DNA of 55,827 nt from Thermomicrobiales bacterium (lineage in GTDB: Bacteria > Chloroflexota > Chloroflexia > Thermomicrobiales > UBA6265). The notes beneath the pieces are model-generated. The model was not told the DNA's origin and did no database searches. It saw only the letters and a list, made by a program, of their open reading frames with translations. The stretch spans positions 1 to 55,827 of the forward strand of contig JAMLHN010000028.1 in the NCBI GenBank assembly GCA_023957115.1, read 5' to 3'. Of the stretch, positions 34,056 to 41,375 are shown piece by piece. The position numbers and the translations under genes were made by a program. Every line of letters starts with the position of its first letter. Within the stretch, counting starts at the first letter, position 1.

Positions 34056-35096
34056 ATGAGGCGTATTTTCCTGGTCGTCGCGGTTCTCGTCTCCGCCATG
34101 GGTCTTGGTGGATTCGCCAGCCCGCATGTGACGCTTGCGGACACGAGGAACGTCGATTCGTGGATCGAGCTTTCGACGGCGAATCCGGCTCCGGGATGTC
34201 CGATCGATGTCTCGATCGAAGTCCGTTCGGGTGGCGCACCGGTCACCGGCGTTGCGGTGGAGCTTGCGCTTCATTCTGATGGGAACCTTCTGTCTGCCGC
34301 GCATGGCGCGACCAACGATTCCGGAATCGAGTTCTTGACGCTGGATACGTCCGGTATCGTCAGCGGCGTCGGGTATTGGCTCGATATCAACGTCGGCGGG
34401 GCCTACCTCACTGGCCAACCGATTGTCGGCGGCTCGGAGTCCTGCGGTGCTCCCAAGTCGATCACCACCAACGGTTCGATCACGGTCGTTCCAGGGGCGA
34501 CGGCGAGTGGCGATACCGGCGCTCGGACCGGAATGACCGGCACCGGCGCCGGATCCAAGGTCTACGTGCCCACCTACCTGCAGCAGCGCGGCCTCTCCTG
34601 CGAGTTTGCGTCGATTCAGATCGCGACCAGCGCCTTCGGCAATCCGATCTCTGAGTACTCGCTGGACAACGTCGTTGGCCTCTCACCGAATCCGCATCTC
34701 GGGTACCGTGGCGTTATCACCGGAACCTGGGGCAATACGGACGATTACGGAGTCTACGCACAGCCGCTTTCCTGGGCGCTCGCACAGTTCGGCTATGTCG
34801 GAGACGCGTTCTACGGCGTCGGCGATACCTCGACCCTCACCTGGCGGCTCGACAATGGCTGGCCGGTTTTGGTCTGGCTGGCGATGTGGGGCGATCAGAG
34901 CTTCCGCACCGAGTACGATGGTCAGTCGTTCACGCTGGTGCCGGGAATGCACGTGATGGTTGCCTATGGCTATGACGCCGACGGCATCTATCTTTCCGAT
35001 CCCGGGTCCGGGACCTACCGGTTCTACGACTGGGCGACGTTCACCGGGATGTGGAGCGTCCTCGACGGGATGGCCCTGGCAGTTCATCCCGCCTGA
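34056..35096 (+). CDS. Secreted C39-like cysteine peptidase
   Basis: A 346-residue exported protein. The signal peptide is MRRIFLVVAVLVSAMGLGGFASPHVTLA. Residues 30-140 look like an Ig-like domain, then a Gly/Thr linker. The C-terminal half is the Peptidase_C39_2 papain-like domain: VPTYLQQRGLSCEFASIQIA (catalytic Cys in SCE), GMHVMVAYGYD (catalytic His) and YLSDPGSGTYRFYDW. Such proteins cleave peptides or act in wall biology. No ABC exporter is linked, so it is not a bacteriocin-processing transporter. Confidence 0.82.
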   Translation: MRRIFLVVAVLVSAMGLGGFASPHVTLADTRNVDSWIELSTANPAPGCPIDVSIEVRSGGAPVTGVAVELALHSDGNLLSAAHGATNDSGIEFLTLDTSGIVSGVGYWLDINVGGAYLTGQPIVGGSESCGAPKSITTNGSITVVPGATASGDTGARTGMTGTGAGSKVYVPTYLQQRGLSCEFASIQIATSAFGNPISEYSLDNVVGLSPNPHLGYRGVITGTWGNTDDYGVYAQPLSWALAQFGYVGDAFYGVGDTSTLTWRLDNGWPVLVWLAMWGDQSFRTEYDGQSFTLVPGMHVMVAYGYDADGIYLSDPGSGTYRFYDWATFTGMWSVLDGMALAVHPA

Positions 35097-35122
35097 TCGG
35101 TCAATCACTTGATTCTTGATCG

Positions 35123-35150
35123 AACGCCGCTGACATTGGTCAGCGGCGTT
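35123..35150. terminator. Terminator-like hairpin after the C39 peptidase
   Basis: AACGCCGCTGAC (35123-35134) and its exact complement (35139-35150) with a four-base loop. The following sequence TGGCATAC lacks a T-run. Confidence 0.65.
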
Positions 35151-35191
35151 TGGCATACATCTGGAGTTTGGCATACGTCTGGAGGAGTAGT

Positions 35192-36334
35192 GTGACGCGC
35201 GCAACGACGAAGACGGTTGGACTTGTTTTCGATGATCGTTATCTGGCCCACGATACGGGGCTCTCGATGATCGAGGATTCGGTCCCCTGGCCGTTCCCGA
35301 CACCAGTTCCGCATCCGTCGAGTCCGGAGCTTGTTGGGCGAGCGAAGCACTTGATGGACCTTGGCGGCGTCACGGATCTGATGACGCGTATCGAACCGTA
35401 CGAGGCAGACAACGCCGCCCTGCTGCGCTTCCATACGCAGGACTACCTCAGCCGGCTGGCGGTACTCGATCGGACCGGCGGCGAAACCGGTTCCGGCGCG
35501 CCGATGGGAATTGGTGGACTCCGCATTGCCCGTCTGTCGGCGGGCGGGGTGATGGCCGCAACCGATGCGGTCATGACCGGTGCTGCCCGGCACGTCTACG
35601 CGCTGGTGCGTCCCCCTGGCCACCACGCCATGCCGCATGAAGGAATGGGATTCTGCGTGCTCAACAATGTGGCGATCGCGGCGCGACACGCGCAAGCGAA
35701 CCACGGGGTACGCCGGATCGCCATCGTCGACTGGGACGTTCATCATGGCAACGGGACCCAGACCGCGTTCTATGCCGATCCCGATGTGCTCTTCATTTCC
35801 CTGCATCAGGACTCGCTCTACCCGTTTGGGTATGGGAATGTCGATCAGGTTGGTGACGGGGCGGGTGAGGGCCGCACTGTGAATATTCCCCTCCCGTCGG
35901 GAAGTGGCAATGCGACCTACCGCGCGGCATTCGAGCGCGTCGTCGTTCCCGTGATCGACGAATTTGCGCCAGATCTGATCTTCGTGTCCGCTGGACAGGA
36001 TGCAAGTGTCTTCGATCCGCTCGCCCGGATGACCTTGACCACGAGCGCCTATCGCGCCATGGCAGGCATCATGCTCGACCTGGCCGAGCAATCGTGCGAC
36101 GGCCGGCTCGTGGTGGCGCAGGAAGGGGGCTATGCCCCTCAGTACGCTCCATTCTGCTCGGCATCCATTGCGGAAACGCTCACCGGCCGCGGGAGTGGGG
36201 TGATGCCGCTCTTCGAGCCCTATGGCGACTATGACAGTTCGATCCCGTCCAACGAACGTGTCGGTCTGGATGCAGAGCAGGCGCTGCAAGCCGTGCGCGA
36301 GGCCCAGGCGTCCTATTGGACCTCGCTCCGCTAG
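35192..36334 (+). CDS. Histone deacetylase family / acetylpolyamine amidohydrolase
   Basis: A 380-residue zinc hydrolase that removes acetyl from amines such as acetylpolyamines or acetyl-lysine. Motifs are VRPPGHHAMPHEGMGFCVLNNVAIAA (catalytic His pair), VDWDVHHGNGTQTAFY (Asp and His zinc ligands), SAGQDASVFDPLARM (third ligand Asp) and QEGGYAPQY. GTG at 35192 follows GGAGGAG. Two tandem copies of an 18-base unit precede it (35148-35183). Cytoplasmic. It could counter lysine acetylation such as that on Acs, but this is inference. Confidence 0.92.
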   Translation: MTRATTKTVGLVFDDRYLAHDTGLSMIEDSVPWPFPTPVPHPSSPELVGRAKHLMDLGGVTDLMTRIEPYEADNAALLRFHTQDYLSRLAVLDRTGGETGSGAPMGIGGLRIARLSAGGVMAATDAVMTGAARHVYALVRPPGHHAMPHEGMGFCVLNNVAIAARHAQANHGVRRIAIVDWDVHHGNGTQTAFYADPDVLFISLHQDSLYPFGYGNVDQVGDGAGEGRTVNIPLPSGSGNATYRAAFERVVVPVIDEFAPDLIFVSAGQDASVFDPLARMTLTTSAYRAMAGIMLDLAEQSCDGRLVVAQEGGYAPQYAPFCSASIAETLTGRGSGVMPLFEPYGDYDSSIPSNERVGLDAEQALQAVREAQASYWTSLR

Positions 36335-36766
36335 CGCGATTTCTTGGTCCAAGGTCCAGCGGTATCTCGTGCGCGAGGCACCCGATGTCGGGTAATTGCG
36401 TGACGGGCCAACCCACGTAGCTGCCAACCCGGTGCCGGTGGTGCTTCACGAGCCCGGGACGGTATTCGTCCGTCTCTTCCCAAATTCCGTATCTGACCGC
36501 GCGATGTGCGTCCTGCCCACGAGTCATCATTCTCAGTGAATGCAAACGTCCGCCCAAGATAACTCCCAGACTGGGGCAACATAATCTCGCCGGTCACGTC
36601 GTTGACCGTGAGACAAATGACCCAAATGTCCCCGTTGGTCCTAAGACCGACGGGGCATTCTCGCGCTCGTCTTCAGCGGATACCGTGGCATTGCAGTGCC
36701 ACGAAGGTCGTCCGGCACCACCCGCGCCAAGCAACCCCGTTGGAAGTTTCGAGGGAGGGGAACCCT
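36335..36766. other. Long leader region before the L,D-transpeptidase
   Basis: No convincing gene over 430 bases. Hairpins are CCCCGTTGGTC (36630-36640) with GACCGACGGGG (36645-36655) and CGTGGCA/TGCCACG (about 36680-36700). The gene's GAGGGAGGGGAA ribosome site follows. A c-di-AMP (ydaO) riboswitch was considered because of the cell-wall gene but its core is not seen. Confidence 0.4.
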
Positions 36767-37540
36767 ATGTTCGTTCCGCAGGGAACGTCCGAATCACGCG
36801 CATCCGCCGTTGCTGCGGCGCCAGCGCGTTCACGCTTGATCGCGCTCGTTGGAGTTCTGGTCGTTGCGCTGCTGGCAATGGTTGCGCCCGTCGCCCAACC
36901 GGCAGCCGCGTCAGACGGCTACGTCGACACCGATGTGCTCAATCTGCGCGCGGCGCCAGGAACCGATAGCAACATCATCGGTCAGATGTGGCAAGGCGAA
37001 TATGTTGACGTCATCGATGGTCCGACCGGAGACGGCTGGTATCAAGTTGCGTATCAGGGCATGGTCGGCTGGGCGTACGGTGCCTATCTGGCCATCGGTG
37101 GCGTCAGCGGTTGGGAGAGCAGTCTCGGCGTTGGTGGTGTCTCCACCGCATCGAGCGGAGGAGAACGCTGGATCGACTTCGATCGCTCGACGCAGACGGT
37201 CACGCTCTACGATGGCAACACGCCGGTGGCATCCTATTGGGGAGCGGTCGGTGGGACGCCTGTCCGACGGCTTCTACTGACCGCGATTGGCACGTACTAC
37301 GTTTATTCCAAGTACGCGCCGATTTCCTGGACCGACTGGGGCCAGACCTATATCAAATACTGGGTCGGCTTCGACTCGTACCGTTTCAATGGATTCCATA
37401 GCTATTCGCTCGATGCCGGCGGCAATGTCCTGCCGAACGGCGCCGGCGCAACCGGTGGGTGCATTGCGACCGATCTTGGCGCAGCCGCGGCAATCTACGA
37501 GTTCTCCGAGATTGGGATGCGCGTCGAGGTCCATTGGTAG
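36767..37540 (+). CDS. Secreted SH3b-L,D-transpeptidase (YkuD domain)
   Basis: A 257-residue exported protein. The signal or anchor helix is RLIALVGVLVVALLAMVAPVAQPAAA (about residues 22-47). An SH3b domain follows (VDTDVLNLRAAPGTDSNIIG, GWYQVAYQGMVGWAYGAYLA). The YkuD domain begins ERWIDFDRSTQTVTLYDG and ends with FHSYSL and GATGGCIATD, where the catalytic His and Cys lie; the common S/THGC is TGGC here. It likely forms 3-3 cross-links or attaches proteins to peptidoglycan. ATG at 36767 follows GGGAGGGG. The long open frame upstream is a leader, not protein. Confidence 0.85.
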   Translation: MFVPQGTSESRASAVAAAPARSRLIALVGVLVVALLAMVAPVAQPAAASDGYVDTDVLNLRAAPGTDSNIIGQMWQGEYVDVIDGPTGDGWYQVAYQGMVGWAYGAYLAIGGVSGWESSLGVGGVSTASSGGERWIDFDRSTQTVTLYDGNTPVASYWGAVGGTPVRRLLLTAIGTYYVYSKYAPISWTDWGQTYIKYWVGFDSYRFNGFHSYSLDAGGNVLPNGAGATGGCIATDLGAAAAIYEFSEIGMRVEVHW

Positions 37541-37635
37541 GCCGGAGGCGGCGCAGATCACCACGTGTGTTCGATCGGTCGTGAGTCCAGAGTCGAGAGC
37601 GGACCCAGAGACTTGGTTCGACGCTCGGCTGTACG

Positions 37636-37668
37636 AGATGGAGGCGGACACCACGTCCGCCTCCATCT
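37636..37668. terminator. Terminator-like hairpin between convergent genes
   Basis: AGATGGAGGCGGAC (37636-37649) and its exact complement (37655-37668), a perfect 14-bp stem with loop ACCAC. It lies about 100 bases after the transpeptidase stop. Confidence 0.7.
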
Positions 37669-37759
37669 TGGTCTCTGGACGGATGTAGACGAAATCCCGG
37701 TGAACACACCAGGATGCGGCACGATCGGTTCACCACCGCTCCGACCGAGTCTCGCATGA

Positions 37760-37790
37760 TGTAGCCGCCGGCCCTGTGCCGGCGGCTACA
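37760..37790. repeat. GC-rich palindromic hairpin
   Basis: TGTAGCCGCCGGC (37760-37772) and its exact complement (37778-37790) with a five-base loop. The half GCCGGCGGCTACA recurs after another stop codon near 18075-18087. It could be a second terminator for the permease gene on the minus strand or a dispersed palindrome. The rest of the 402-base gap shows only a short GGACCCAGAACTCCGGACCC repeat-like end at 37911-37939. Confidence 0.55.
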
Positions 37791-37942
37791 CGATCCCCAA
37801 AACTATTATCCGGATTCCGTAGTACCGGCCAACAGGGTGAAGCACGACCGTGGCATAGCTGTCATGGTTGCGTTCGCGCACGGGAACGAATCACGAACGC
37901 TGGTCTGCTTGGGACACAGGACCCAGAACTCCGGACCCCACC

Positions 37943-38824
37943 TCACATATCCGGGAAGACGTCGCGTTCCGGGTGCGCGTAGTGCATGCGCCGGCGGACA
38001 TACTGCGTCAGAACCCCGGTTTGCGGCGCAAAAACGTAGGCGATCAGAAAGAACGCGGTTGCGACCAGGACGATGCTGGCGCCACTGGCGATCGAAAAAT
38101 GATAGGAAAAATAGAGTCCCAGCAGTCCGGACAATCCTCCCAGCAGCGCCGAGAGTCCGATCATCGTGACCAGCCGGTCGGTCAGCAACCGGGCCGTCGT
38201 AGCCGGCGTGACCAGAAGCGCCAGGACTAGGATATTTCCGACCGTCTGAAGCGAGATCACGATCGCGAGCGAGAGAATGATGAAGAAGAGTTGTTCGTAG
38301 AGTCGAACATTGATGCCGTCGGCCTGAGAAAAAACGGGATCGAATGCGATCGAGGTGAGCTCCCGTCGCGTCAAGGCAACGATGAGCAAGACGATTGCTC
38401 CGACAGCGGCAGTCAGGTAGAGATCGTCGCGTGAGACTCCCAGGATCGATCCGACCAGAAATGACGTCAGGTCTCGACTGTAGGTGCGCTGGGTCGAGAT
38501 CAACGCAATACCGAGCGCAAACGCTCCCACGAAAAAGACGCCGATGGCCGAGTCGTTGTTGATATGCGTGTGGCTGCTGGCAAAGCCGATCAGAACTGAG
38601 ACGAGGATGGCCGCAACCATTGCTCCGATCAGATAGTTGGCGCCCAGGAGATAGGCAATGACGATGCCGGGAAAGATGGCGTGCGAAAGGGCATCGCCCA
38701 TGAATGCCAGGCCCTTGAGAACGACGAAGACGCCGATCACGCCGCAGATCAGGCCGACGAGGATGGACGCCATGAAGGCGTTCTGCATGAACGTATGTTC
38801 CGAGTGCTGCGTAAACCAGCTCAC
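37943..38824 (-). CDS. znuB: Zinc/manganese ABC transporter permease
   Basis: A 293-residue membrane protein of the ABC-3 family (ZnuB/MntB) with about eight helices. Signatures are FMGDALSHAIFPGIVIAYLLG near residue 40 and LVTPATTARLLTDRL near 200. Last gene of znuA-znuC-znuB; it overlaps the ATPase by four bases. Zinc is favoured over manganese because of the His-rich binding protein and the upstream Fur-family gene. Confidence 0.9.
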   Translation of the reverse strand: MSWFTQHSEHTFMQNAFMASILVGLICGVIGVFVVLKGLAFMGDALSHAIFPGIVIAYLLGANYLIGAMVAAILVSVLIGFASSHTHINNDSAIGVFFVGAFALGIALISTQRTYSRDLTSFLVGSILGVSRDDLYLTAAVGAIVLLIVALTRRELTSIAFDPVFSQADGINVRLYEQLFFIILSLAIVISLQTVGNILVLALLVTPATTARLLTDRLVTMIGLSALLGGLSGLLGLYFSYHFSIASGASIVLVATAFFLIAYVFAPQTGVLTQYVRRRMHYAHPERDVFPDM

Positions 38825-39597
38825 CGCTGCGCTGTCCCGTTCATCAGGTCGACGAGATCGAACATCGAGGACGTGCCGCCGAAGGTCGCGCGCAGGTTCG
38901 CGTCTGTGGCGACCTCGCTGGTGGGCCCATCGGCGATGATGGTGCGGTTGAGCAGGATCACACGATTGGACGATGTGAATGCTTGGTGCAGGTCATGCGT
39001 TGCAAAGACGATCGTCTTCCCGCGGGATGCAAGCTCGCGCAAGACCTCGACTACGACGTCCTGCGTGGGGACATCGACCCCAGTGAACGGTTCATCGAGT
39101 AGATAAACATCCCCGTTTTGCAGCAGTGCCCGAGCGAGGAAGACCCGTTGTTGCTGTCCCCCGGAGAGCCGGCTGATCTGTACGTGGGCAAACGGTTCCA
39201 TACCGACCGAGGTGAGGACGCGCAACGCGGCTTCCCGGTCCGCGCCACCATAGGGCAACAGCCGGCTACGGGCTTTTCGGCGGGCGAGCAGCACGACTTC
39301 CGTGACATCGATTGGGAAGGTCCAGTCGACGGCCGAACGTTGCGGCACGTAGATGATGCACGCATTGGGCCCATGCGATGCCTGACCATCGACCAAAACG
39401 CGTCCGTGGGACGGAGGCAGCATCCCGGCCAGCACTCGCATGAGTGTGCTCTTGCCCGCACCGTTTGGTCCAACCAACGCGACGATCTCTCCCGGACTGA
39501 GGGAGAGATCGATCGCATTCAACGCAGAACGGTCTTCGAAATGGACGCTCAGATCCTGCGTTTCGATTCTGGTGGCGCTCTTTTCAGGCGCGGTCAT
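38821..39597 (-). CDS. znuC: Zinc/manganese ABC transporter ATPase
   Basis: A 258-residue ATPase. Walker A is GPNGAGKST, the signature [16 protein letters not shown], Walker B VYLLDEPFTGVD and the switch histidine FATHDLHQA. IIYVPQRSAVDWTFPIDVTEVV is typical of the metal-type ABC ATPases. It overlaps binding protein and permease genes by four bases on each side, so the three are tightly coupled. Confidence 0.93.
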   Translation of the reverse strand: MTAPEKSATRIETQDLSVHFEDRSALNAIDLSLSPGEIVALVGPNGAGKSTLMRVLAGMLPPSHGRVLVDGQASHGPNACIIYVPQRSAVDWTFPIDVTEVVLLARRKARSRLLPYGGADREAALRVLTSVGMEPFAHVQISRLSGGQQQRVFLARALLQNGDVYLLDEPFTGVDVPTQDVVVEVLRELASRGKTIVFATHDLHQAFTSSNRVILLNRTIIADGPTSEVATDANLRATFGGTSSMFDLVDLMNGTAQR

Positions 39598-40682
39598 GCA
39601 CGGAGATTCTCGACAATGATGAGCGTGTCGGTTTGCATGAGTCCAATGTACGTATCGGCCCCTGAATCTGCGTCTCCGAGACTGTCTGTGTAGAGATCTG
39701 GCGCGACCCGGATGCCGGCATCGCTCGCCAGCGATTCGGCCAGCGCGGGGCTGACGGTATTTTCCGCGAAGATGACGGTGGCTCCCGATTCCTTGATCGC
39801 CTCGATCAGCTCGGCGATGTCTTTTGCCGATGGTTCGGTGCGGGTATCGAGGCCCGGAATGACCGTTCCCACGACGGTCAGACCGTAGCGCTCCGCGAAA
39901 TACCCGAGTGCATCGTGATTGGTCACCATGATCCGCCGCTCGGAGGGTATTGTGTCGATCAGAGCGCGGATTTCTGCGTCCAGCTGGTCGAGCGACGCGC
40001 TATACGCATCGGCCCGTGTCTGGTAGCCGGTTTCACCCTCGGGGTCGACCGAGATCAGACCGTCCCGAATGTTGGCCACCATCGTCTTGACCCGCATCGG
40101 ATCGAACCAGACATGAGGATCGCCTTCTGAAAGATCATGGTCGTGATCGTCGTCGCCACGGTCGTCATCCTCATGCTCGTCATCCTCATGCTCGTCATCC
40201 TCATGCTCGTGATCCTCATCCTCATGATCGTGATCGTCGTGATCTCCACCCGAAATCGTCTCGATGCCCGTCGTGACGACAATGACCGGCGCTGCCGAGG
40301 AGGACGCGTCGATGAGTGGTTCGACCCAGGAGTCGAGCTGGAGTCCGTGGAGCAGGAGGATGTCGGCCCCTTCCAACGTGATCACGTCATCCGGATTCGG
40401 CTCGAAGTCGTGTGGATCGACATTCGCGGGCAGGATCGACGTGACATTGACACGTTCACCCCCGACCTGACGCGCCAGATCGGCAATGATGCTGGTCGAT
40501 GCGACCACATTCAACGGACCGCTGGCGCGCTCGCCGATCGCCGGCAGGGGAGCGGGAGCCGAGAATCCCGGAGAGGGCGTTGCCTCCTGAGCCAGTCCAA
40601 CCAAACGCGAACTGAATACCGTGGAAATACCGGCAGCGGAGAGCCCGAGGGCGAAACGCCTGCGGCTAAGCGTGTGAGTCAT
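39594..40682 (-). CDS. znuA: Zinc-binding ABC transporter substrate-binding protein with His/Asp-rich loop
   Basis: A 362-residue cluster A-I metal-binding protein. The Tat signal is SRRRFALGLSAAGISTVFSS. Metal ligands are expected in ANVDPHDFEP, GDPHVWFDP and TNHDALGYF, with an acid in FAENTVSPA near residue 315. Between residues about 145 and 180 lies a low-complexity metal-catching loop made of HED and DEHED repeats. That loop is typical of zinc-specific ZnuA. The DNA there is a 12-15 base tandem repeat likely to vary in length. First gene of its operon. Confidence 0.93.
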   Translation of the reverse strand: MTHTLSRRRFALGLSAAGISTVFSSRLVGLAQEATPSPGFSAPAPLPAIGERASGPLNVVASTSIIADLARQVGGERVNVTSILPANVDPHDFEPNPDDVITLEGADILLLHGLQLDSWVEPLIDASSSAAPVIVVTTGIETISGGDHDDHDHEDEDHEHEDDEHEDDEHEDDDRGDDDHDHDLSEGDPHVWFDPMRVKTMVANIRDGLISVDPEGETGYQTRADAYSASLDQLDAEIRALIDTIPSERRIMVTNHDALGYFAERYGLTVVGTVIPGLDTRTEPSAKDIAELIEAIKESGATVIFAENTVSPALAESLASDAGIRVAPDLYTDSLGDADSGADTYIGLMQTDTLIIVENLRA

Positions 40683-40751
40683 GGGACATCGTCTCTCTTC
40701 TGGATTGGGCGCTGCGCCGAATGCGCGGCGCGCACAGCCTAAACCTCGTGA

Positions 40752-40784
40752 GACAATGTGTCAAATGAGCCAATTCACATTCTG
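40752..40784. promoter_or_regulatory. Operator-like palindrome upstream of znuA
   Basis: AATGTG (40755-40760) and CACATT (40776-40781) are exact inverted arms 15 bases apart, located 73 bases before the znuA start. The AT-rich palindrome and place suit a Zur/Fur-type site, but the sequence is not a known Zur box. Confidence 0.35.
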
Positions 40785-40842
40785 GATATGCAGGCAATAC
40801 CGATGAGACGATCCGGCACGGGTCGCGCTGTCCGTCTGCCGC

Positions 40843-41274
40843 TCAGGACCGGCAGTTCTGACAGAGGCCGAAGATTTCGAGATTGTGCCCCTGAATCGCA
40901 AAATCGTGACTTTGCCCCAGCTCCGCCACCACCGGTTCGACCGGGCAGGAGGTGAACGCGACCACGTAGCCACAATTGGAACAGATCAGATGGTGCCGGT
41001 GCCCAGGCTCTCCGACGACATACGCGGGATGCCCATTCGATTGCGGAAGAGGCGGGTCAGGACGTCCACCGATGGCTGATCTCTGTCCACGTGGTCCGGT
41101 AGAGGCGCGGCTTGTGGTTGGCAGCTGGGCGACGATCTGCTCGGCAGTGAACGGCCGCGTTTGCTGCATCACGAGCTCCACGACGTCCCGGCGCGGATTG
41201 GTTGCCCGGTATCCGTGGTTGGCCAGTATCGTTAGGGCCTCATTGGACGTGATCTGTGGTTGCAAAACATCCAT
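40843..41274 (-). CDS. Fur-family metalloregulator (Zur-like) with disrupted DNA-binding helix
   Basis: A 143-residue Fur-type repressor. The N-terminal helices ALTILANHGYRATNPRRDVVELVMQQTRPFTAEQIVAQLP and the C-terminal half HPAYVVGEPGHRHHLICSNCGYVVAFTSCP...CQNC (Zn-Cys4 plus HRHH sensor) are normal. Between them the expected recognition helix (ATVYRTxDxLxxLG) is replaced by GPRGQRSAIGGRPDPPLP. The lost parts can be read in other frames: LYRT in one and VDVLTRL in another. This looks like two compensating shifts, from decay or sequence error. Position before znuA supports a Zur role. Confidence 0.78.
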   Translation of the reverse strand: MDVLQPQITSNEALTILANHGYRATNPRRDVVELVMQQTRPFTAEQIVAQLPTTSRASTGPRGQRSAIGGRPDPPLPQSNGHPAYVVGEPGHRHHLICSNCGYVVAFTSCPVEPVVAELGQSHDFAIQGHNLEIFGLCQNCRS

Positions 41275-41375
41275 AGCCTTCAGAGACTACCACAGGGTCC
41301 GGCATTCGCTCGGGGCACGTTGGCGCACCGTGCCATGCCATAATCTGGGAGATGCATAAGGAGTTGCGACGTAAG

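Noticed and set aside
36335..36597. Minus-strand ORF of 88 residues after the deacetylase gene
   Set aside because: No ribosome site, no recognised motif, and Arg-rich composition typical of non-coding GC-rich DNA.
36601..36766. c-di-AMP (ydaO) riboswitch before the L,D-transpeptidase
   Set aside because: Hairpins are present but the conserved core sequences of the class are missing.
15768..37815. Short GGATTCCG motif recurring near gene ends (15770, 18122, 33009, 37813)
   Set aside because: Only about 8-10 bases are shared and the flanks differ; chance recurrence in a GC-rich genome is likely.
40140..40230. CRISPR-like tandem repeats
   Set aside because: The repeats are 12-15 base units inside znuA coding for His/Asp residues; there are no spacers and no cas genes. 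No CRISPR array was seen in the window.
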